Shown here piece by piece: positions 57,311 through 64,000 of a DNA stretch of 64,000 nt (positions are counted from its first letter, which is position 1; each line of letters starts with the position of its first letter). Origin of the DNA: Sclerodactyla briareus. Its lineage: Eukaryota; Echinodermata; Holothuroidea; Dendrochirotida; Sclerodactylidae. Location: the NCBI GenBank assembly GCA_026419785.1, contig JAODTK010000665.1, positions 124,001 to 188,000 on the forward strand, written 5' to 3'. The position numbers and the translations under genes were made by a program. The notes under the pieces were generated by a model. It was given only the letters and a program-made list of their open reading frames with translations. It was not told the origin of the DNA and did no database searches.

Positions 57311-57988
57311 GTAACTTAAGCTCCAGTAAACTAAATACCATTTACCTCTATGATTTAGGCTTTCTGGTAGGTTTTCCATAGTACATTATAGAGGAAGTTT
57401 GTTGCTTTACCGCCCTACAACGTTTATGTCACCATCAGCAGTACATTTTTTGTGGGGTCTTTCTTTTTGTAGATATTCAATGATGGATCCACCTTGTTCC
57501 CTTTTAAAGTACATGGTCACAATGGATTTTCCTCTCAAAATTCACCGACTGTTTTTGTATTCCATTTTCTTCCCTTCCACCAGAAAAATCAGTTTGATTC
57601 ATGCTTTGAAGCTACGTTTTATTGACCAAAGTAGGTTACATATACAAACTGGTCAGAAAATACCACCACAGTTTCATTTCTATAAAGCACCAAAGGGACG
57701 CTTGCGCGTTTCCCACGTTCCACGCCATAACGAACTTCGTCCAGAATCTGCTTTAGAGAAACAGATGCGCGAGTGTGCATAGTTTTTGGTACAGATTCTC
57801 CATTGGGGGTGTTATTTTAGTAATCCTTCGACGCTGCATGTTGTTTATAGGAAGTTCCAGCACAATCTGCATAAAAATCCCTCTGCACAGGTAGAAAATC
57901 TAATTTTTACCTTCACTGAAATCGGTTCTTGGCAATTTCCAGGACTCATTTGCATCTTCTGATACATTCCCAAGAAATTATGAAGTTG

Positions 57989-58012
57989 TTTTTTTTTTTT
58001 TTTTTTTTTTTT
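57989..58012 (+). repeat. 24-base T run
   Basis: A poly-T homopolymer. If real it could be the tail of a minus-strand retro-insertion to its right, but no such element is recognisable. Confidence 0.85.
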
Positions 58013-58341
58013 GACCATTGACTTTAAACATGGTTAACAATCTATACTGGTAATCCTATTTAAGGGGAATCTACTTCCGAGGGTACTTTCATGATTTCTG
58101 AGGTCCCTATTATTTCAATCCCTCAGTGTCACAATCTTCCTCTTTGCTCCTCCCTGGCTTGGGAAGACGCTGCCTCTGGAATAACTGTACTCTAGTCTGT
58201 AGGGTGGAGATGTTAATCAGTGACACATTTGCTTGCCTTTTTAAGGCGATCCGATGAAAAGAGAGAAATTGTCAGCATTTATCCATTTTCATACTGCAGA
58301 AAGGCTGACTTCTCCGGCAATGGGTAGTCAATTACTTTTTG

Positions 58342-60477
58342 ATTCCTTGACTACGTCAGAGGAAGCTATGCAGTCACGTTGTGTGTGTGTTTGTGTGTAA
58401 TTGTGTGTCTGTGTGTGACGCCCACTTGTAAACACGATACTTGATCGGTCTGGTAGGTCAGGCTCATACTGGTATGTGGTGTTTCCCCATGATGATTAAG
58501 AAACCCTATTGATTTTTGGGTCCGGTCAGAGGTCATCTGATGTCACAGAGGTCAAAGTCCGAAAACCTTGTAAACAGATAAGTCCAAATGGTTGGTCTGA
58601 TCAAGTTGAAATTGGGTGTGGAGCTTTCTTATGGGAGTACAGGAACCCTATTGTTTTTGTTCAGGTCCGGGAGTGACTTTTTGGTCTAAATAGAAATTTG
58701 TGAAAATGCGATATTTTGGCCAATTTTTGGCCTTGTAAACACAATAACTCAACACCAACTGGGATGATGAAGCGCATACTTGTATTGTGTTCCCCATGAT
58801 GAGTACAGAACCCTATTGTTTTTTGGGGGTCGGATCGAGGTCCTCTGAGGGTCACAAGAGGTCAAAGGTCTGAAAACCTTGTAAACACATAAGTCCCAGA
58901 ATGGTTGATCTGAATCAAGTTAATTAGTTGTAATAGCTTTTTTTTTTTATGGATACAGGAACCCTATTGCTTTTGGTTCAGGTTGGGATTAATTGTTTTG
59001 GTCGAAAATACAGAAATTTGAAAATTCGATATTTTGGCCAATTTTGGCTTGTAACACGATAACTCAACCCAACCTGTATGAATGAAGCTCATACCTTGGT
59101 ATGTGTGTTCCCCATGATGAGTACATGGAACCCTATTGTTTTGGGGTCGGGTCAGAGTCATCTGAGGTCACCATAGGTCAAAGTCTGAAAACCTTGTAAC
59201 ACGATACGTACAGAATGTTTGATCATGACGAGTTGAATTGTGTATAGCTTTCTTATGGGGAGACAGGCACCCTATTGTTTTGGTTCAGGTTTGGAGTGAA
59301 TTTTGATCGAAAATAGACAATTTATTGAAATTCGTATTTTTTTGGCCTAATTTTGGCTTGTAAACTCACGATACCCCATCGAAACTCGACCCCACCCGGA
59401 TGATGAGCTCATACTTGGTATGTGTGTTCCCCATGAATGATACATGAACCCTATGTTTTTATGAGGTCGGGTCAGAGTCATCTGAGGTCCCAAGAGGTCA
59501 CAAGGTCTGGAAACCTTTGTAAAACACGATAAGTCCCGTAATGGGTGGTCTGTATCAAGTTGAAATCAGTGTATAGCTTTCTTATGGGGAGTACTGAAGC
59601 GCCTATTGTTTTCTTATTCTTTTTGGTTTAGGTTTAGGTGAATTTTGGTCGAAAAGAAAATTTGTGACAATTTTATATTTTGGCCATACTTGGCTTGTAA
59701 CAGGATACCTCGCCCCACCTCTGATTTTGAAAGCTCATACTTGGTATGTGGTTCCCCATGATGACTACATGAACCCTAAGTTTTTGGGTCAGGTCAGAGG
59801 TCCATCTGAGGTCACCATGGGTCAAAGTCTGAAAACCTTGTGGAACACGATAATCCGATAATTGTTGGTCTGACAATTTGAAATTAGGTGTAAAGCCCTC
59901 TTATGGGGAGTACAGGAACCGCTTTTTGTTTTTGGTTCGGTCAGGATTATTTTGATCGAAAATTCGTGAAAAGTTGATTTTTAGCCAATTTTGGCTCGTA
60001 AACACGATAACGTGACCCCACATGATGGATGAAGCTCATACTTGGTATTGTTTGTTCCCCCTGGGATTGAGTATATGAGCCCTCTTGTTTTTGGGGTGCA
60101 GGTCAGAGGTCATCTGAGGTCACGCAGAGTCAAAGTCTGAAATCCTCTTAAACACGATAAGTGGAAAACAGTTGGTCTGATCTGGTTGGAATTTGGTTTG
60201 TCTCTTCCTTATGGGGAGTACATGAACCCTATTGTTTTTTGGGGTCGATGTGGAGGTCATCTAAGGTACCCGAGTTCAAAAGTCTGAAAACCTTGAAAAT
60301 TAATTTGTAGCTTGTCTTACGCGAAGGGTAGCAGGAACCCATTAGTTTATTGGTAAAGATAGGAATTTGTCAGAGCGTTAATGTTTGCCTATAAGAGCGG
60401 TACTATCTCCCATTCGTCCGTGTGTCTGGCTATGGTTGACAGAAACGTCAAGAATCCCTAAGCCTTTTGGCTTTCTG
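58342..60477 (+). repeat. Composite repeat element B, copy 2
   Basis: Same orientation and architecture as 29,910-31,889. Left end 'ATTCCTTGAC', GT-rich run, about six units with 'CATACTTGGTATGTG' near 59,095, 59,415, 59,735 and 60,040, and the same right end ('CCGTGTGTCTGGCT'). The closing hairpin is AAGCC-TTTT-GGCTT at 60,460-60,473. Shared unique ends with a variable number of internal units point to one element with fixed borders, not a simple satellite. Confidence 0.92.
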
Positions 60478-61772
60478 TTTATCACTCACGTCCCTGCGAC
60501 CTGTACAATTTTTGTGCTCGTCCACTATTTGCTTACTTACTGCATTCTTACCATAATGTTGTAAATTCTGAGGAGAAAATTGTTGCCTGAGTGGGTAAAT
60601 AGGGCAAGCGCAAGCTGCAGAGAAAATGCTAAAAAACACTGCCAAATATTTCTTTTGGATAATTTGAATATCTCTCGCGAAGTTGTCCACACATCCTCTC
60701 CAACGTACCAAGCTTTGGCGAATTCTGTCAGCTCGTATCAGGGTAATCAATCACTTCTAAGAGGAAGATTAAAATGAAGAGGTGAGTATTTTATTATATT
60801 TTACAAATTGAATGACATCATTCATCCTTTTGATGCAACGATTTTTCACAATGGTGCTTCCGAAACACCAGCACTTGAAGTCCTTGTTTCTTTCTGAAAA
60901 TTGTGGCAAGAAGATCACAGTCTATTGTTCATACTCCCTTATGTAGTTAGCGGCATCCCTATTTACCGCCTGCAGATCACGGCTGTCACCCCACCCCCCA
61001 CTAACAATCTCCAGATGAGTTGGTTACCCACTTACATGTATTTCAACCTCTAATTTTCAAGTGTAGGCTCCTGTTATGTAATTACTTGTTGTTAACGACT
61101 TTGTTGAGATCATTCCAACTGTTTAATTGGTCATAGGAGTACAACAAATACAATTTAAAGTAAAGTCCGCCCTATGGCCATTGGAAGGGGTTCTGAAGGC
61201 GAGGAGTTCAATCCAATACCCCTGAATTCCAAGCATATACACAATATGCAACGCAATACACAATGTCTGGAGATAACAGAATTTGATATACAGAAATAGG
61301 TAGCCCATAAAATCATCATGTTTCATAAGTGACTCTAATAAATGCAATATAAAAAGCAGTATTGCCTTGAGAACAATATCAAGAGACCTTCGTATCCGTA
61401 ATGTTTCTCTTTTTGTCCCAAAATATCTAAATATCTACTTCTATTCTTTTCGGAGGGAGTAAATGCTAGTATTCATTTAATCTTTCTGCTGTGATGCACA
61501 TCTGTTGTTCCTAACACATTATATCTACGCGCTTGTTCAATGATTCATCTACATATCATCTTTCTCTAAGTATTCAAATTTCCACATTGTTGCAAATAGA
61601 TAAAGTTTGTTTCACTCATGGGCTTATGGTGAATAAAATAGACATACAGTAGAGGAAGTTTGTCATGGCTATCACTAAGGGAAACATTTATTTGATATTG
61701 ACCCGTACTTATGCAAAATAACTTGCTTTCATTGCAGGTTTGTTTTCTGCAATAATTTTCTTCCACCTGCAG

Positions 61773-61818
61773 AGACTTCGAAGCCTTCACCAAGGGTCTC
61801 GATCAGGGTAACACCAAG
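61773..61818 (+). CDS. PPP4R4: PPP4R4-like exon j
   Basis: This 46-bp exon has a CCACCTGCAG acceptor and a GTAAGA donor. It enters in phase 2, completing an AGA codon with exon i, and leaves in phase 0. It encodes RDFEAFTKGLDQGNTK. It takes the place of the vertebrate YEVSKLLNSGVYLIHK, with the same length and a similar amphipathic pattern but few identities. The exact phase fit on both sides and the good splice sites carry most of the weight. Confidence 0.7.
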
Positions 61819-62449
61819 GTAAGATCTCCTGCTCTGCCAAATATTTCTCCTAAGAATGATCAACTTATCAGAGTTATGTGCTGTAGGTTAAGATACCTGA
61901 TCACACCAGTTTCACTCCCTATCACACAGCTGGATGGAGTGGTTTCAAGTCTCCATTTGAGCGGGACGTCCCCAGAGTTTTTGATTTGAGTTGGTTCCCT
62001 TATCATCTCCTATCCTGTTTAACGTCTGAATCAATACACCACAGTAGGAAGAACGGGATCATGGCAGCCTTCATAAAACCCTTCCACCTTGGTTTCGATT
62101 CCTCGGTAGCTAGCTGGATCCAGATTCTTGGTCATTGAGGTCTGTCCAAGTTACGGGACCAGGTCTCTCTCGTTCTACCATGGCTGCTAGAAAACTTCTA
62201 TAAAGGTGGCCTAACCATTATGTGTGAGATCCATATAGGCAGTCAGAGTAGCGCAATGGACCCCAGTGCATTGGAGCTGAATCCAAGTTCTGGTGTTGAT
62301 GTGTTTTAGAAATTTCAGCTGAAGCTCTCCAATATTCACATAGCCAGAAGAAGATGGTATTCCCAAAAGTTGGAGTGTTTGGTAAAGGTTTGATACCCAG
62401 TAGCATTTGTCTCCTGCCTCCTCTCCTCTCCACTCTTCCTCTCTTCCAG
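61819..62449 (+). other. PPP4R4: Intron j-k (0.6 kb)
   Basis: This short intron ends in a strong C/T tract. It contains no recognised feature. Confidence 0.6.
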
Positions 62450-62495
62450 AATCACACCCATTTGTCTACTTCGTGGAGACAATGATGTGGTCATT
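62450..62495 (+). CDS. PPP4R4: Probable PPP4R4-like exon k
   Basis: A long C/T tract ending in CTTCCAG precedes 46 bp that end at GTAAGT. The homologous-looking frame reads ITPICLLRGDNDVVI, comparable to the vertebrate LITLLQDESLEVL, the start of the next HEAT repeat. That frame needs one base less than phase 0 allows, and literal phase 0 meets TGA at 62,482. The exon is short, so similarity alone is weak. Position, splice sites and the LL-x-D pattern make it more likely than not. Confidence 0.55.
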
Positions 62496-64000
62496 GTAAG
62501 TGCAGGAATTGTATCAAAAGATAAAAAAAACTAGAGTTGGGTAATGTTGCAAGAAAGGCCTTTTCTGCCATAACCTAGTATTTCTTTCAATCGGATATTT
62601 GAAGGAAGGGCACCACGGGCATACTACAATCGGTAGGAGATCCCTCCCCATTTTGCAATGGCCTCCGTTTCTTGGCGCTCATCAATCAGGATAAATTAAA
62701 CGCTAAGGTGTTAGAGAGCCTTTCTTCATTTTCCATGGGTGTTCTCCAACCAGAGATTTGGATTCAGGAAGGACAGGAATCGCAGTGCTAAGACGGTAAG
62801 ATTGCACCTCCCCACACCATCCTCCAATGTGTGACACACATGATGCCCATGGTCATCCAACCATGCTCCCTTGCTTAGTGCACACACAATTATTGCATGG
62901 TAGTCACAGATAGCAGAATCATCGATATTTTTGTAGCATTTTTCCAACCGCCTGCTGCATAGGTGATATTTATATCTCTTTATGGTATATTTGCTCGAGT
63001 GCAGCGGGATGGAACCTATTCAAGGCGCCCCGCAAGGGTGCAGGACCTGGATGGCTGCACCTCATGTCAGCTGCGAATCCCTAACCAGGAATGCCTAACA
63101 AGGCAATGCCTCTTTGGGATGGTACCTGCATGGGAAATTACAGCCAAATTATTACTCGTTTGGTGGTGTTACAGTGTTGAAGAGAATAACAAAAAATCAT
63201 TTTTTAAATATCACTTGGTCCAGGTATAGCCTTGTTCGGTTTTTGGGAAGTATGGCTCCCGCTAATTTCATATTATTTTCGTTTTTGGCAAACTGGCAAC
63301 CTTTCGATGATGTCATATGTACCAATCATAAGGAAACAGGGCGTATTTCTTAACATTTCTCTCAATTGGTAGATATGACTCACAAATGTTACCAATTTGC
63401 AAAATTGCCAAATTAGCAGTTGATTAGTTGTATCTTTTGAAATTCATAACTTTATAACGAAACATGCTAGGAACATGAAAAACAAAGTCTGATTGGCATG
63501 CTTCTAATGCACAATCATATGGACATTCAAATATTTTTTAATGGAATTTCCCTTTAAGGTGGGGGTGGGGGGTAATCACATGCACAGCACCTTGCCTACC
63601 CCTCGTTTAACCCTGCTCCAATCCCCTTCGCTGAGCAACCAGTAGAATGCAGGTAAGGCAGGTTCCATTTTCAGAGCTTGGGTATGACCTGCCGGATGTG
63701 AACGCCAGTCCCTCCCGGGTGTAAGGCTGACACCTCTGTCATTGTCCCCACCACCCTTTTGCCAGAAGAGTTTGGCATTCGAGAGGCCAAAGTGGGCCTT
63801 CCGCACATATGACTGGGCCTGCAATTCGCATGATTTTTGCGATCATCTCTCAAAGTTTGTCAGGTGTCAACAAACTCTGTAGATTCGGGTACATTTTGGT
63901 CCTGAACAAAAGTTGAGTGTCAGTTTGCGGTCCATTAGACGTTAAATTTGCCTAACTTTGGGAATTTTCTATGAAACTTTGTAATATTTGAACAAAACTT
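62496..64000 (+). other. PPP4R4: Intron or downstream gene sequence after exon k
   Basis: The next expected exon (a HEAT repeat resembling vertebrate DALIDHLPEIL) was not found before the window ends. An old repeat-like piece lies at about 63,180-63,560, related to 56,440-56,860. The rest is unrecognised. Confidence 0.6.

Larger units (their letters stand above)
57311..61772 (+). other. PPP4R4: Intron i-j (4.5 kb)
   Basis: The main content is element B copy 2 at 58,342-60,477. A 24-T run at 57,989-58,012 precedes it. The open stretch 57,399-57,782 has no recognisable protein. 60,480-61,770 holds nothing I can name. Confidence 0.75.
2991..62495 (+). other. PPP4R4: PPP4R4-like gene, partial at both ends (11 exons placed)
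   Basis: Eleven exons on one strand, read in order, give a protein collinear with vertebrate PPP4R4 (KIAA1622). From knowledge of the family, PPP4R4 is a HEAT-repeat protein that binds the catalytic subunit PPP4C of serine/threonine phosphatase 4 and acts mainly in the cytosol. The exons cover the N-terminal half of the HEAT scaffold. Matched landmarks, in order, are VIKFLPKE, QSVQSRLASCQIIGK, CQDVDYEVRACMCKEL, ILPELVEL, GRLCHGL, YYRDLCVFGL, SAYNLP and ELYSSF. Intron phases run 1, 0, 2, 2, 1, 1, unresolved, 0, 2, 0, 0. The first exons and promoter lie upstream of the window, and the C-terminal half lies downstream. Several one-base frame breaks interrupt exons. They are probably assembly errors, because splice sites and protein similarity persist on both sides of each break. 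Confidence 0.9.

Noticed and set aside
57399..57782. 127-codon plus-strand open frame after exon i
   Set aside because: It does not continue PPP4R4, since exon j fits exon i exactly. No motif is recognised.
29910..60477. Element B copies as long terminal repeats of one large retroelement
   Set aside because: They lie 26 kb apart with seven PPP4R4 exons between them (d to i at least), so they cannot be the ends of one insertion.
62963..63229. Frame with several Cys residues near the window end, as a possible further PPP4R4 exon
   Set aside because: The peptide does not resemble the expected next HEAT repeat, and no good acceptor/donor pair fits phase 0.

Overview
This is a window of animal nuclear DNA, not bacterial. 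There are no dense ORFs, operons or ribosome binding sites. Open frames are short, AT-rich and mostly inside repeats. The coding sequence I can support is a chain of short exons, nearly all with AG/GT borders and compatible phases, separated by introns of 0.6 to 13.4 kb. Total recognised coding sequence is about 1.07 kb (1.7 %) of 64 kb. The encoded protein is clearly like vertebrate PPP4R4 but far from identical. With the large introns and the repeats rich in AGGTCA words, this suggests a marine invertebrate deuterostome, with an echinoderm my first guess. I cannot prove the taxon from the sequence.

The whole window lies inside one plus-strand gene, the orthologue of PPP4R4 (regulatory subunit 4 of protein phosphatase 4, a HEAT-repeat scaffold). 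Eleven exons are placed at about 2,991, 9,653, 20,169, 32,893, 35,439, 40,574, 42,387, 55,927, 57,189, 61,773 and 62,450. The gene starts before the window and continues after it. In the exons I read at least five single-base frame breaks, and two more junctions need one. Splice sites and protein similarity are otherwise preserved, so an unpolished long-read assembly is more likely than a dead gene, but a unitary pseudogene is not excluded.

Everything else is intron, largely repeats. Region by region: 1-1,075 and 4,460-6,890 hold a family (A) with a roughly 600-bp higher-order unit. 7,190-8,255 is a 65-bp minisatellite split by a tRNA-derived SINE with a 17-bp target-site duplication. 9.0, 16.9 and 35.3 kb hold further SINE copies or pieces. 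14-18.8 kb holds a dispersed intronic repeat. 21.7-26.5 kb is a strongly diverged array. 29,910-31,889 and 58,342-60,477 are two same-orientation copies of a composite element (B) with a roughly 310-bp higher-order unit. 33.1-33.5 kb is a different tRNA-derived SINE. 45.2 and 47.3 kb hold GAGACC-rich halves of what may be one split element.

The most unusual signal is that families A and B, and one separate site at 50.64 kb, carry clustered AGGTCA half-sites at fixed DR1, DR4 and DR5 spacings. Repeated along the introns of one gene, these make candidate nuclear-receptor binding arrays. I found no CRISPR array, rRNA, intact tRNA gene or recognisable transposase, and no new multi-gene system.
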